The notes under the pieces were generated by a model that was given only the letters and a program-made list of their open reading frames with translations, was not told where the DNA came from and did no database searches. A stretch of 64,000 nucleotides of DNA, taken from contig NZ_JAVDUJ010000001.1 of NCBI RefSeq assembly GCF_031456295.1, forward strand, positions 806,001 through 870,000. Reading direction: 5' to 3'. Of the stretch, positions 45,375 to 54,248 are shown piece by piece. Numbering within the stretch: position 1 is the first letter of the stretch; each line of letters opens with the position of its first letter. The translations under genes were made by a program, and so were the position numbers. This DNA comes from Arcanobacterium_A hippocoleae (GTDB lineage Bacteria; Actinomycetota; Actinomycetes; Actinomycetales; Actinomycetaceae).

Positions 45375-47543
45375 TTACGCAGTGAAATGCAAGATATTTG
45401 CATCATCTTCCACATGGGTCCCGACATAAACTTTGAATTCACCTGCAGGCACTACGAAATCACGAACGCAATCACTCCATACTGATAGCGGATGATTACT
45501 TGCAGCTGCATCAATCACAATTTCCACCTCAGTGCTCTCACCAGCAGCCAATTCTACCTTCGAGAACCCAACAAGACGCTTCTTTGGCTCACCTGCACCA
45601 GGCAAACCAAGATAGACCTGCACTACTTCCTTCCCTGAAACTTCGCCAGTATTAGTAACGCGAGCTTTCACGATCAGCTTACCTGCACCTCGCAGTTCAC
45701 CGTTTGCAGCAGTAACAGACGATTCGCAAGCCACATCAGAAATCGCAAATGTGGTATACGACAAACCATAGCCGAATGGGAATGCAGGAGTAATATTTTC
45801 ATGCTGGAACCAGCGGTACCCCATCATTACACCCTCGGAATAGGTGATCGTATTATAGCCTTCACCAAGATCCACACCTGGGTAACGTTCTTCGTGTTCA
45901 TGACCAATCCAGTCATTTTCCGTCTTTGGATAAGTGGTCGGAACCTTACCGGAAGGATTCACTGAACCGAAAATCAAATCGCCAACCACATGACCGTCTT
46001 CCGCGCCTTGATTCCAAACTTCAAGAATCGTGCTGGCGTCGTCGATCCACGGCATTACCATTGGAGCTGAGGACTTCAAAACCACCACAGTATGCTGGTT
46101 TGCTTCCAACAACTGAGCTACCATCTCATTTTGCTGATGTGGCATCACCAGATACGGCATATCCGCACCTTCAGTAGCGATCAAACCAGCCATGATCAGG
46201 ACGGTATCAGCCTTTCGGGCAGCTGCAACAGCATCCGCAAGATTGCTCAGATCGCGTTCCACGATAAAGCTCTCAACCGTTGCAGTTCCTCCTAAGTCTG
46301 CGATCACATCGCGCAAACCTGGTTCCGGATCAACCGTATAGAGCGGATCAACTTTGGAAGATCCGCCTCCGCCTTGGCATGCTTTCCCCGCGAATTTATC
46401 TTGCCCAACAATCAAAATCGATCCGGCAGTATTTGGATCAAGTGGCAAAATTTGCTCTGCATTCTTCAACAGCACTGCCATCTCGGCACCGATCTCACGC
46501 GAAATCGCACCATGTGCTTGTGCATCGATCGCTACCGGATTATAAACAGTATCAAAATGCCCGAAGCGGAACATTTGCGTATAGCGCCGGATCAGCGCAC
46601 GATCAATCAGCTCAATTTCGGTAGAAGTATCATTCAGCGCTGCCTTCAGGTTTTTCTCGTTAAACCACTTTGCATCCGGCATTTCATGATCCAAACCAGC
46701 ATTCAAGGAAGGACCAGCAGAGCGTGCAGACCAGAAATCAGATTGGACATATCCTTCAAATCCCCAGTCCCGACGCAATACGTCATTGAGCAAATAGCGA
46801 TTTTCAGTTGCGTAAGTACCACGGACGCGATTGTATGCACTCATGATCGCTGCCACTTTGCCGTCCTTAACCACCATCTCAAATGGTAGGAGATACATTT
46901 CGCGCAAAGTTTTCTCATCTACTTCCACATTAGTGCGGAAGCGCTCATATTCTTGATCATTTACCGCGAAGTGCTTGGCCATCGCAATAATATTGTGTGA
47001 CTGAATCGCCTTCGTCACTTCCACACCCATTACGCCACTGAGATACGGATCTTCTGAGAAATACTCAAAATTCCGCCCCGCGGTAGTGGTGCGATGCAAG
47101 CATACGCCTGGTCCTTCAAGTACATGCTGACCTAAATCAGAAGTTTCCTGCCCAATAATATCCCCGTATTTATATGCAAGTTCCGGATCAAATGACGCTG
47201 CCACACCGATCGTCATCGGCAACGCAGTAGCAGGCGGCGACGGAGTGCCATCCCCCATCCCAACCCCTACTGGACCATTAGTGATCCGGAATCGCGGGAT
47301 TCCAAGTTCTGGAAGTTCTGGAACATGCCGTTCGATCCGAATTTGCATCGCAAGTTGTGCCATTGCTTCTTCGTCTTCAGGATCAATTTCATTCGAGACG
47401 GAATAGATATCGATAGTTTCCATTCCACCGTGGAGCTGGGCAATTTTCTGCTCCAAAGTCATGTTTTCAACTAGCTTTTCAGCGCGCTCACGGTCAGTGA
47501 GCGATTCATCCATCCACGGACGTTCAGTTATCGCCACAGGCAT
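45375..47543 (-). CDS. Beta-glucosidase, glycoside hydrolase family 3
   Basis: About 722 residues from the ATG at 47543 (AAAGGGAA upstream); the frame is open 13 codons further, but the family-like sequence begins MPVAITERPW. Domains: GH3 barrel (nucleophile Asp in GYVQSDFWSARSAG), GH3 C-terminal domain with the KHFAVNDQE substrate loop in the first domain, and a fibronectin III-like end (GKEVVQVYLGLPGAGEPKKRLVGF). No signal peptide, so intracellular cleavage of imported beta-glucosides or related sugars. A dyad operator lies 50-75 nt upstream. Confidence 0.92.
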   Translation of the reverse strand: MPVAITERPWMDESLTDRERAEKLVENMTLEQKIAQLHGGMETIDIYSVSNEIDPEDEEAMAQLAMQIRIERHVPELPELGIPRFRITNGPVGVGMGDGTPSPPATALPMTIGVAASFDPELAYKYGDIIGQETSDLGQHVLEGPGVCLHRTTTAGRNFEYFSEDPYLSGVMGVEVTKAIQSHNIIAMAKHFAVNDQEYERFRTNVEVDEKTLREMYLLPFEMVVKDGKVAAIMSAYNRVRGTYATENRYLLNDVLRRDWGFEGYVQSDFWSARSAGPSLNAGLDHEMPDAKWFNEKNLKAALNDTSTEIELIDRALIRRYTQMFRFGHFDTVYNPVAIDAQAHGAISREIGAEMAVLLKNAEQILPLDPNTAGSILIVGQDKFAGKACQGGGGSSKVDPLYTVDPEPGLRDVIADLGGTATVESFIVERDLSNLADAVAAARKADTVLIMAGLIATEGADMPYLVMPHQQNEMVAQLLEANQHTVVVLKSSAPMVMPWIDDASTILEVWNQGAEDGHVVGDLIFGSVNPSGKVPTTYPKTENDWIGHEHEERYPGVDLGEGYNTITYSEGVMMGYRWFQHENITPAFPFGYGLSYTTFAISDVACESSVTAANGELRGAGKLIVKARVTNTGEVSGKEVVQVYLGLPGAGEPKKRLVGFSKVELAAGESTEVEIVIDAAASNHPLSVWSDCVRDFVVPAGEFKVYVGTHVEDDANILHFTA

Positions 47544-47591
47544 TTCCCTTTCTGATTTTTGCAGTGTTACTGCAAACCGCAATTTGCTTCA

Positions 47592-47617
47592 GTAATTTTG
47601 CCGAATCGCAAAATTAC
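47592..47617 (-). promoter_or_regulatory. Operator-like dyad upstream of the GH3 gene
   Basis: Perfect 10-bp arms GTAATTTTGC and GCAAAATTAC with a six-base spacer, about 50 nt before the start codon. Size and place suit a repressor site or a 5'-UTR hairpin. The rest of the 347-nt gap (47544-47890) holds no visible gene. Confidence 0.5.
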
Positions 47618-47853
47618 CGAACGATATTTGTGCCCATCGAAAATCAAATCTCAAATTACTTCGCAGATTCAAAATCATGGGCGGAAACGATGGCAAGCGC
47701 GCCACGCTGCGCTTTGGTCGGTAATCAAATTGTAACAGCTATCACTACTGCGAACATCTGCTATCGAAATTCAAAGTCATTATTTAGCAATTAGCGATTA
47801 TTGCCTAGTCGCAAACTTTTATCATTACTCCATGAAATACTCGTGAAATTTGT

Positions 47854-47883
47854 GAACGGCTGCGCCCGAAGACGCAGCCGTTC
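47854..47883 (-). terminator. Hairpin after the MetE-like gene
   Basis: 11-bp GC-rich stem (47854-47864 with 47873-47883) and eight-base loop; no U-tract on the minus strand. Confidence 0.6.
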
Positions 47884-47890
47884 GTTCATT

Positions 47891-49093
47891 TTATGATCCG
47901 AGACGCTGATTTGCGATCTGTGTTCCTTCTGCCAGTGCTTCCAATTTTGCCCAGGCAATTTGCCGGTGAATCCGCCCGCCCAAACCACAATCTGTGGAGG
48001 CAATCAGATTCTCAGCTCCTACCACAGCGGCAAAGCGTTCTAATCTCTCCGCCACAAGCTGTGGATGCTCAACAATATTTGTTGAATGTGAGACTAATCC
48101 CGGCACTAATTTCCGCTGCCCTAATTCGCGCTCTTCCCAAATGCGCCATTCATGCGCATGCCGCGGGGATGCCGCTTCAAATGAAAAACTCTTTGCCTTT
48201 ACCTGCAAACATTGATCTACAATATGCGCAAAATCAATATCAGTAGTATGTGGCCCGTGCCATGAGCCCCAACAAATATGCAGCCGCACTAATTCCGGAT
48301 CAATTCCGACTAGTGCCTGGTTGATTGCATCAATCCGTAACTGCAACCAAGCCTGAAAATCTTCCACACTCGGTTCTGGATTGATCTGATCCCAAGCTTC
48401 AGCCAAATCTGGAGCATCAATCTGCACAATCAAACCGGCATCCGTGATCGCACGATATTCCACAGCCAAAGCGTCCGCCATATCAGAAAGTAATGCTTTT
48501 TCATCAGCATAATATTCATTCGGCAAGCGCGCAGCTGAACCGGGAGAAATCGCTGCAATGAACCCTTGCTTTGCTCCCGTCTTTTCCATTGCTGACCGCA
48601 ACAAACGCACATCGCGCTGCACCAGGTCTTGCCCGGTATAAGTGATCTTATCTGTGATTTTCGGATTTGCTACTTTTGCCCGTCCAGTAAAAATTCCTGA
48701 TGACGGATCCGTATAAGCCTCGTTGAAGCGCGCACGGTCGCGTCGATCTGGAAACGAAGTCAAACGAATATTTCCTGGGGTCGAACGCACACGCTCCGGG
48801 TTTGCCCAACGATCAACATCCGTCATTGTCAAACCACCGATCCGGTAAAAAGAGTAATTCCACCAGGCGCCATAATCTACTGCGCCAGAGGTAGCATGCC
48901 CGTATTCGCCGTCATTGACGATATCGATTCCGAGCTCCACTTGCTTGCGCACCACATCTTCCACTGCGGTAGTTAAAATCGAATCAAGTTCACCCATCTC
49001 CATCTCACCTGCAGCCACGCGATTATTTGCAGTGAGCAACGCCTCGGGACGCGGAAGCGAACCTACGTGAGTGATTTGAATTGGTGAATTCAT
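47891..49093 (-). CDS. MetE C-terminal-like methyltransferase (cobalamin-independent methionine synthase family)
   Basis: About 400 residues from ATG 49093, which has GGGAG five bases upstream (the open frame to a TTG at 49105 is less likely). It matches the catalytic half of MetE: THVGSLPRPEALL at the start, HICWGSWHGPHTTD, and STDCGLGGR near the end, which hold the zinc ligands His, Cys and Cys. It lacks the MetE N-terminal half. Relatives (YxjG/YxjH and the core MetE type) transfer methyl groups to homocysteine from simpler donors; the donor here is unknown. Confidence 0.82.
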   Translation of the reverse strand: MNSPIQITHVGSLPRPEALLTANNRVAAGEMEMGELDSILTTAVEDVVRKQVELGIDIVNDGEYGHATSGAVDYGAWWNYSFYRIGGLTMTDVDRWANPERVRSTPGNIRLTSFPDRRDRARFNEAYTDPSSGIFTGRAKVANPKITDKITYTGQDLVQRDVRLLRSAMEKTGAKQGFIAAISPGSAARLPNEYYADEKALLSDMADALAVEYRAITDAGLIVQIDAPDLAEAWDQINPEPSVEDFQAWLQLRIDAINQALVGIDPELVRLHICWGSWHGPHTTDIDFAHIVDQCLQVKAKSFSFEAASPRHAHEWRIWEERELGQRKLVPGLVSHSTNIVEHPQLVAERLERFAAVVGAENLIASTDCGLGGRIHRQIAWAKLEALAEGTQIANQRLGS

Positions 49094-49129
49094 GATTTCT
49101 CCCAAATTGTCAAGATTTTCTTTGGATCA

Positions 49130-49150
49130 TCGATATCGCAATAATATCGA
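49130..49150 (-). promoter_or_regulatory. Operator-like dyad upstream of the MetE-like gene
   Basis: TCGATAT-N7-ATATCGA, perfect 7-bp arms, 37-57 nt upstream of the start codon. A candidate repressor site; the regulator is unknown. Confidence 0.4.
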
Positions 49151-49323
49151 CGGCGTAATCTTTCAGCAATGAATCATTACGCATTTTCACTTTAGCAGCG
49201 AAAATCCATCTGACCTGCGCTGTCTTACGCACTAAGACACCTTATTTATTGCAAATAAATCGGTTAGCGCGATTTTTTAGTGCTTCGCAGACGATCCAGC
49301 AACTCTAATTTTCTCGCGCATCA

Positions 49324-50136
49324 TTGCCCAGATATTCTCCTGCACGCAGTGATAAAGTTGCGAGAGTGATTGACATTGTTGGAAATATAGAATCTGTACG
49401 TGCGCGAATTGCGCAAGCCGAAGCTGCTGCCGGGCGCGAAATTGGCACAGTAAAACTAATGCTTGCCGCAAAATATCAACCCATTGAAAACCTGATCACT
49501 GCGATGCAAGCTGGTGCACGTTTCTTTGGGCATAATTTGGTGCCACAATTGGTTGCTGCCGAGTGTGGTTTACAGCAATCTGCCCAGAACGCATTAAATT
49601 TCGGCATCGGCACATCAGGTTCACTCGATTTTTCACACACGACTACAGTTATCGGCCATGTTCAGTCGAATAAATTGCGCCATGCAATGCAGTATGCGCA
49701 GCGTATCGATACTGTAGATACTTTTAAGCTTGCCGCACAAATCAACCGGCGGCAAGCAGCTCGAATCAGCGCTGGCGAAGTAACTACACAATCGCAGTAC
49801 CCCATTCTACTGCAAGTAAACTCATCCGGAGCGCTCACGCAGCATGGCTGTAATCCAGCGCAGCTGCTCGAATTAGCGCACCAAATCTGCAAACTCCCGC
49901 ATGTGCAGATTGCAGGACTGATGACGATTGGCGCAAATTCAGCTGATCCGCAGCTAGTTGCCCAGTCATTTGCGTGTGTGCACGAACTGAGCAGAGAACT
50001 GCAGCAGATCCCCGAATGCGCCAATGCAAAAACCCTTTCGATGGGCATGACGGGCGATCTAGAACTGGCAATTGCCCACGGCAGCACTGAGGTGCGTATT
50101 GGCACGGCGATTTTCGGTGCGCGCCCGATGAAATAA
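49324..50136 (+). CDS. YggS/PLPBP family PLP-homeostasis protein
   Basis: Up to 270 residues. Alanine-racemase-like barrel with the PLP lysine in LMLAAKYQP (family: AVSKTxP), FGHNLVPQL (family: FGENRVQE), HVQSNKLRHAM (family: IGxLQxNK) and LSMGMTGDLELAIAHGSTEVRIGTAIFGAR (phosphate-binding end). Such proteins buffer pyridoxal phosphate. The start is uncertain: TTG 49324 or GTG 49366, neither with a strong ribosome site. Several motif residues differ from the consensus, so it is a divergent member. Confidence 0.85.
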   Translation: MPRYSPARSDKVARVIDIVGNIESVRARIAQAEAAAGREIGTVKLMLAAKYQPIENLITAMQAGARFFGHNLVPQLVAAECGLQQSAQNALNFGIGTSGSLDFSHTTTVIGHVQSNKLRHAMQYAQRIDTVDTFKLAAQINRRQAARISAGEVTTQSQYPILLQVNSSGALTQHGCNPAQLLELAHQICKLPHVQIAGLMTIGANSADPQLVAQSFACVHELSRELQQIPECANAKTLSMGMTGDLELAIAHGSTEVRIGTAIFGARPMK

Positions 50137-50183
50137 TCGCACCTGATGAAATAATTCGGCAGCAATTACCGGTGGCAAGTTTT

Positions 50184-50223
50184 CAGGGGTGGGGTGATGG
50201 ATAAATCCATCACCCCACCCCTG
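50184..50223. terminator. Bidirectional hairpin between YggS-like gene and pflA
   Basis: 18-bp perfect GC-rich stem with a TAAA loop, between convergent genes. No U-tract on either side. Confidence 0.75.
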
Positions 50224-50309
50224 CTAAAGCCGAATACAATAGCGATTCGCCGATTAAACAGCACTCATAATAATCAGCGTAAACTTGAAAAATGCAAAAT
50301 CCTGATGTG

Positions 50310-51200
50310 TTAGAAAGTCAGCAGACCACGAGCACGAAATACTTCGCGAACTTGCTCAGTTGCTTCTTTTGACGGCGGCTCAACTGCTTCAAGCTGGTAT
50401 TCAAGCCCAAGATTATCCCATTTATCTCGGGCCATTTGATGAAATGGAAGCACTTCTACACGCTCCACGCTCTTCCATTTCGCTACGATATCAGCTACAG
50501 CCTCCACATTTTCTGGAGCATCCGTCCAACCTGGTACCAACACAAAACGAACCCATATTGGTTTTCCCGCATCAGACAAGCGTTTCCCGAAGCGGAGTGT
50601 CGGCTCTAGCTCACGATCTGTAGTTCGTTTATATGTTTCTGAAATTCCGCTTTTTACGTCTAACAGTACCAAGTCGAGATTTTCCATCATCTCATCGGTG
50701 AGTGCAGCACCCAAAAAACCGGAAGTGTCGATCGCTGTATGTATCCCAAGCTTTTTACACTCACGCAACAAATGAGCAAGAAAAGCCGGTTGAAACAAAG
50801 GTTCTCCACCAGAAAAAGTCACGCCTCCACCGGAAGTGCGAAAAACAGCACGATATCGCTTGATTTTTTTCAGTAACGCTTCAGCTGTCACAGCAGTCCC
50901 GTCACGCATTTGGAGTGTGTCAGGATTATGGCAATAAACGCAACGTAGTGGACAACCTGAAAAGAAGGTCGTCATCCGAGTACCTGGACCATCGACAGCA
51001 GTAACGAGTTCCCAAGAATGGATTGAACCGACTTCGCCCGCACGCACAGCTTTCAAATGTTCACTACGACCAAGATCTTCTGCCGGTTCAATACCGTCAA
51101 TCCCTGCCCCATCGAGACGTGGCACTTCAATTTCAGAAGGTTCAGGACGATATTCACCGGTAGATCCTTCTGAAGAAAATCGAATCGGCACCTTACTCAT
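50310..51200 (-). CDS. pflA: Pyruvate formate-lyase-activating enzyme (radical SAM)
   Basis: 296 residues. The 4Fe-4S motif CPLRCVYC (Cx3Cx2C) lies near residue 84; GGGVTFSGGEP binds SAM and IDTSGFLG follows. It abstracts a hydrogen from the glycyl-radical Gly of PFL. There is an N-terminal extension of about 55 residues compared with E. coli PflA, typical of actinobacterial forms. It follows the small glycyl-radical subunit gene by 159 nt with a hairpin between. Confidence 0.94.
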   Translation of the reverse strand: MSKVPIRFSSEGSTGEYRPEPSEIEVPRLDGAGIDGIEPAEDLGRSEHLKAVRAGEVGSIHSWELVTAVDGPGTRMTTFFSGCPLRCVYCHNPDTLQMRDGTAVTAEALLKKIKRYRAVFRTSGGGVTFSGGEPLFQPAFLAHLLRECKKLGIHTAIDTSGFLGAALTDEMMENLDLVLLDVKSGISETYKRTTDRELEPTLRFGKRLSDAGKPIWVRFVLVPGWTDAPENVEAVADIVAKWKSVERVEVLPFHQMARDKWDNLGLEYQLEAVEPPSKEATEQVREVFRARGLLTF

Positions 51201-51246
51201 TACGTCTAACTCCAGACTTTGCCTAGACTATTTGCAAATCAAATGG

Positions 51247-51278
51247 GTAGTGCGGCGGCAAGGATGCCGCCGCACTAC
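51247..51278 (-). terminator. Hairpin between the glycyl-radical subunit gene and pflA
   Basis: 14-bp stem of GTAGTGCGGCGGC type with AGGA loop; no U-tract, so it may tune or process the pfl mRNA. Confidence 0.6.
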
Positions 51279-51359
51279 AAGGATCTTTAGTTTAATCATC
51301 TTTGCTCACGCCAACTCAGATCAGAAAAGCGCCAGAGCGAAAGAAATTAAACCAACAGC

Positions 51360-51608
51360 TTACATTCCCTGGTGGAAAGTACGAGAAATCACGTCAAGCT
51401 GCTGTTCGCGGGTGAGGCGAACGAAGTTCACAGCATAACCGGAAACACGTACCGTCAGCTGTGGGTACTTTTCTGGATGTTCCATTGCATCTTCAAGAGT
51501 TTCGCGATTCAAAACATTGATATTTGCATGGTAAAGACCCTTTGTACCGTCTTTCTCCACACGTGCAGCCTTCATTGAAGCTTCGCGCTCTGCGTATGTC
51601 ATTGCCAT
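51360..51608 (-). CDS. grcA: Separate glycyl-radical subunit of pyruvate formate-lyase (GrcA-like)
   Basis: 82 residues. The last 60 match the C-terminal glycyl-radical domain of PFL almost exactly: GLYHANINVLNRETLED, HPEKYPQLTVRVSGYAV (radical Gly57) and LTREQQLDVISRTFHQG. The first 20 residues (MAMTYAEREASMKAARVEKD) are unique. GGAGTAAG precedes the ATG. The PFL large gene upstream stops just before this domain, so this protein must supply the radical glycine. In E. coli a GrcA/YfiD protein only rescues oxygen-damaged PflB; here it is the sole carrier seen. Activated by PflA, encoded next. Confidence 0.92.
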   Translation of the reverse strand: MAMTYAEREASMKAARVEKDGTKGLYHANINVLNRETLEDAMEHPEKYPQLTVRVSGYAVNFVRLTREQQLDVISRTFHQGM

Positions 51609-51710
51609 TTTCTTACTCCGTTTTCTGCTTCCCTGCTGGGAAACTTTTGCTTCGTAGTGGCTTTCACTTTGAAGCTTTGGTTGATTCTGTTTTGGTTCGG
51701 TTCAATTTCA

Positions 51711-51747
51711 TGGTTGCTCCAGAATTTATCCGAAACCGGAGCAACCA
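51711..51747 (-). terminator. Hairpin between pfl large subunit and glycyl-radical subunit genes
   Basis: 10-bp stem TGGTTGCTCC/GGAGCAACCA with 17-nt loop in the 151-nt gap; no U-tract. It could be a partial terminator or a stabilising element that sets the ratio of the two PFL parts. Confidence 0.55.
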
Positions 51748-51759
51748 CTTTATTCAGCT

Positions 51760-53862
51760 TTAGTTTTCCGGGACGAAACCTGCATCCATAATGCCCACCA
51801 GATTTGTGATCTGCTCGTCAAGGTTGCGACCAAGCGAAGAAGGCACGATCGTGTTCGTCAGCGAAATACCGTCGAGTGCATCGTCGTAATCAAGCTTTCC
51901 AACTGAAAGCATTGAAGCCAACATTCCGTGAGTATCTGCACCATTTTCCGGATTTGCGCCAGGCGCAAACGGGGTACCTGCCTGATGCCCTGACGGGAAT
52001 GAGCCGGTAGCCTTTCCATACACCACATTGGAGGTAATGGTCAGCACAGATTGCGTTGGAATAGCATCACGATACATTGGAATTTGACGGATCTTAGCCA
52101 TCACGGTATGCACGATCGTGGCAGCGATATCGTCTGCACGGTCATCATCGTTACCGTAGCGCGGGAATTCGCCCTCAGTCTTGTAATCAACTACAAGGCC
52201 GGTTTCATCACGGATCGGAGTAACGGTTGCATACTTGATCGCGGAAAGTGAATCAGCCACGATCGAAAGCCCTGCGATACCACACCCCATGGTGCGCAAG
52301 ATTTCTGAATCATGCAATGCCATCTCGATTGCTTCATAAGCATAACGATCATGGCAATAGTGGATGATATTGAGAGCTTCCACATAGGTGCCAACCACCC
52401 AGTCAAGCATCTCTTCATACTTTTCCCAAACTTCATCAAAATCAAGTGGGCCATCGCCTTCGAGCGGAGTAAAACCGCTTACGATCTGCTTGCCAGAAAC
52501 TTCATCACGGCCACCATTGATCGCGTATAGGAGTGCCTTTGCGGTATTCACGCGTGCACCGAAGAATTGCATCTGCTTGCCAACACGCATTGGCGAAACA
52601 CAGCAAGCAATGGCTGCATCGTCACCCCAGTGGCAGCGGATCTGATCATCAGCTTCGTATTGTACAGAGGACGTAAGAATCGAAATTTCTGCACAGAAAC
52701 GCTTGTATCCGTCAGGCAAATCTTCGTTCCAGAAAATTGTGATATTTGGTTCAGGAGCAGGACCAAGGTTCCGCAAGGTCTGCAATAGCCGGAAGGAGGT
52801 CTTCGTTACAAGCGTCCGACCGTCTTCGCCCATACCGCCATCTGACCAGGTAGCCCAATATGGATCGCCAGAGAAAATTTGATCGTAATCAATCGTGCGC
52901 AAGAACCGGACAATACGCAGTTTAATCACGAGCGCATCAATAATTTCCTGGGCTTCTTCTTCAGTGATTACACCATTGCGCAAATCACGTTCAAAGTAGC
53001 AGTCAAAAAAGCCGGAAAGCCGACCAAAGCTCATCGCTGCACCATCTTGGCTCTTTACTGAACCGAGATATGCGAAATAGGTCCACTGCACTGCTTCTTT
53101 TGCGGTGGTAGCTGGCTGCGAAATATCAAAACCATAGCTCTCCGCCATCTTCTTCAGCTTTAGCAATGCCTTGATTTGCTCTGAATGCTCTTCACGGTAA
53201 CGTGCCCAATGCTCAGAGAAAGGCTGATCAGCAACCGCATCCTTTGCAGCCTGCTTTTCCTGAATCAGATAATCCACACCATAAAGCGCTACACGACGGT
53301 AATCACCAATGATTCGTCCGCGACCATACGCATCTGGCAGACCAGTAATAATATGCGAAGAACGCGCAGCACGGATGCGTGGAGTGTAAATATCAAAGAC
53401 AGCATCGTTATGCGTCTTGCGATATTGCGTGAAGATTTTTTCAACCTCAGAATTTACTTCTTTGCCAGCTTCCTTGATTGCCTGCTTCACCATGCGCCAA
53501 CCACCGTTTGGCATCATTGCGCGCTTCAATGGTACGTCTGTTTGAAGACCAACCACTACATCATCATCTTCAGAAATATATCCAGGACCAAATGCGTCAA
53601 CATCGGCTGGAATTTCTGTATCGACATCGTAGACACGCTGCTTCCGCTCTACGGAAAGATATTCCTCATCAAGCGTCTTCCAAAGATTCAGCGTCTTTTC
53701 GGTAGCGCCTGCAAGGAAAGAATCATCGCCTTCATACGGGGTGTAATTCTTCTGGATAAAATCACGCACATCAATTGCGTTTTTCCAAGCTTCACCCTTA
53801 AAACCTGCCCAACCGGCAAATTCTTGGGGAGCATCGGTAGCTGCTGTGTTAGCCACGAGCAT
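51760..53862 (-). CDS. pflB: Pyruvate formate-lyase large catalytic subunit, lacking the glycyl-radical domain
   Basis: 700 residues, against about 760-790 for full PFL. Everything up to the linker is present, including the catalytic cysteine pair C420/C421 in AIACCVSPMR. It ends at NLVGIMDAGFVPEN, precisely where the complete Bifidobacterium enzyme continues NLVGILDAGNGHGLYHANINVL; the missing piece is encoded by the next gene. The stop is real: a 151-nt gap with a hairpin and a new ribosome site follows, so this is not a frameshift. PFL splits pyruvate with CoA into acetyl-CoA and formate under anaerobiosis. The ATG at 53862 is very close to AAGGAG; GTG 53856 is better spaced. Confidence 0.94.
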   Translation of the reverse strand: MLVANTAATDAPQEFAGWAGFKGEAWKNAIDVRDFIQKNYTPYEGDDSFLAGATEKTLNLWKTLDEEYLSVERKQRVYDVDTEIPADVDAFGPGYISEDDDVVVGLQTDVPLKRAMMPNGGWRMVKQAIKEAGKEVNSEVEKIFTQYRKTHNDAVFDIYTPRIRAARSSHIITGLPDAYGRGRIIGDYRRVALYGVDYLIQEKQAAKDAVADQPFSEHWARYREEHSEQIKALLKLKKMAESYGFDISQPATTAKEAVQWTYFAYLGSVKSQDGAAMSFGRLSGFFDCYFERDLRNGVITEEEAQEIIDALVIKLRIVRFLRTIDYDQIFSGDPYWATWSDGGMGEDGRTLVTKTSFRLLQTLRNLGPAPEPNITIFWNEDLPDGYKRFCAEISILTSSVQYEADDQIRCHWGDDAAIACCVSPMRVGKQMQFFGARVNTAKALLYAINGGRDEVSGKQIVSGFTPLEGDGPLDFDEVWEKYEEMLDWVVGTYVEALNIIHYCHDRYAYEAIEMALHDSEILRTMGCGIAGLSIVADSLSAIKYATVTPIRDETGLVVDYKTEGEFPRYGNDDDRADDIAATIVHTVMAKIRQIPMYRDAIPTQSVLTITSNVVYGKATGSFPSGHQAGTPFAPGANPENGADTHGMLASMLSVGKLDYDDALDGISLTNTIVPSSLGRNLDEQITNLVGIMDAGFVPEN

Positions 53863-54248
53863 CGCTCCTTAATATCATCTGTGAAATCGTCATCGAATGT
53901 TCTTCGAATCTGTATTAAACCAACACACCACCGCTACACGCGGTGGCAAACTTCGATCGAAACCAGAGCAAGCCACCACAGCGACAGCGTATTAATTCGA
54001 TTGATTCCATTCTATAAAAATGCTCCACTTAACGCAGGCAATCCGACGCAACTCACATCTTGAGATTCGCTTGATTTAGCCAATACTCGTCAGGTATTGA
54101 GAGCCATCACACAGCACCAAGGGCTTTTGCCCCAGACGCCTGCATCTCCAAATAGTGCAAAATCCACGATCTGCAGCTACTTTGCCGCCAAAACGCAACC
54201 TTTCCCGAATACAGATCTCACCACAGCTGCACTTGCAGCAAAGTTCGC
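53863..54248 (-). promoter_or_regulatory. Upstream region of the pfl operon
   Basis: 386 nt. It contains a small perfect hairpin CCACCGC-TACAC-GCGGTGG (53928-53946) in the probable 5'-UTR. No FNR- or Rex-like site was recognised, and no ORF. Confidence 0.4.

Noticed and set aside
51609..51759. Frameshift or sequencing error joining PflB and the glycyl-radical ORF
   Set aside because: The gap is 151 nt with a hairpin, stop codon and new ribosome site, and the small protein has its own 20-residue N-terminus.
53185..54063. 292-codon open frame on the plus strand opposite pflB
   Set aside because: It is a shadow of the conserved pflB frame, has no family features and no ribosome site.
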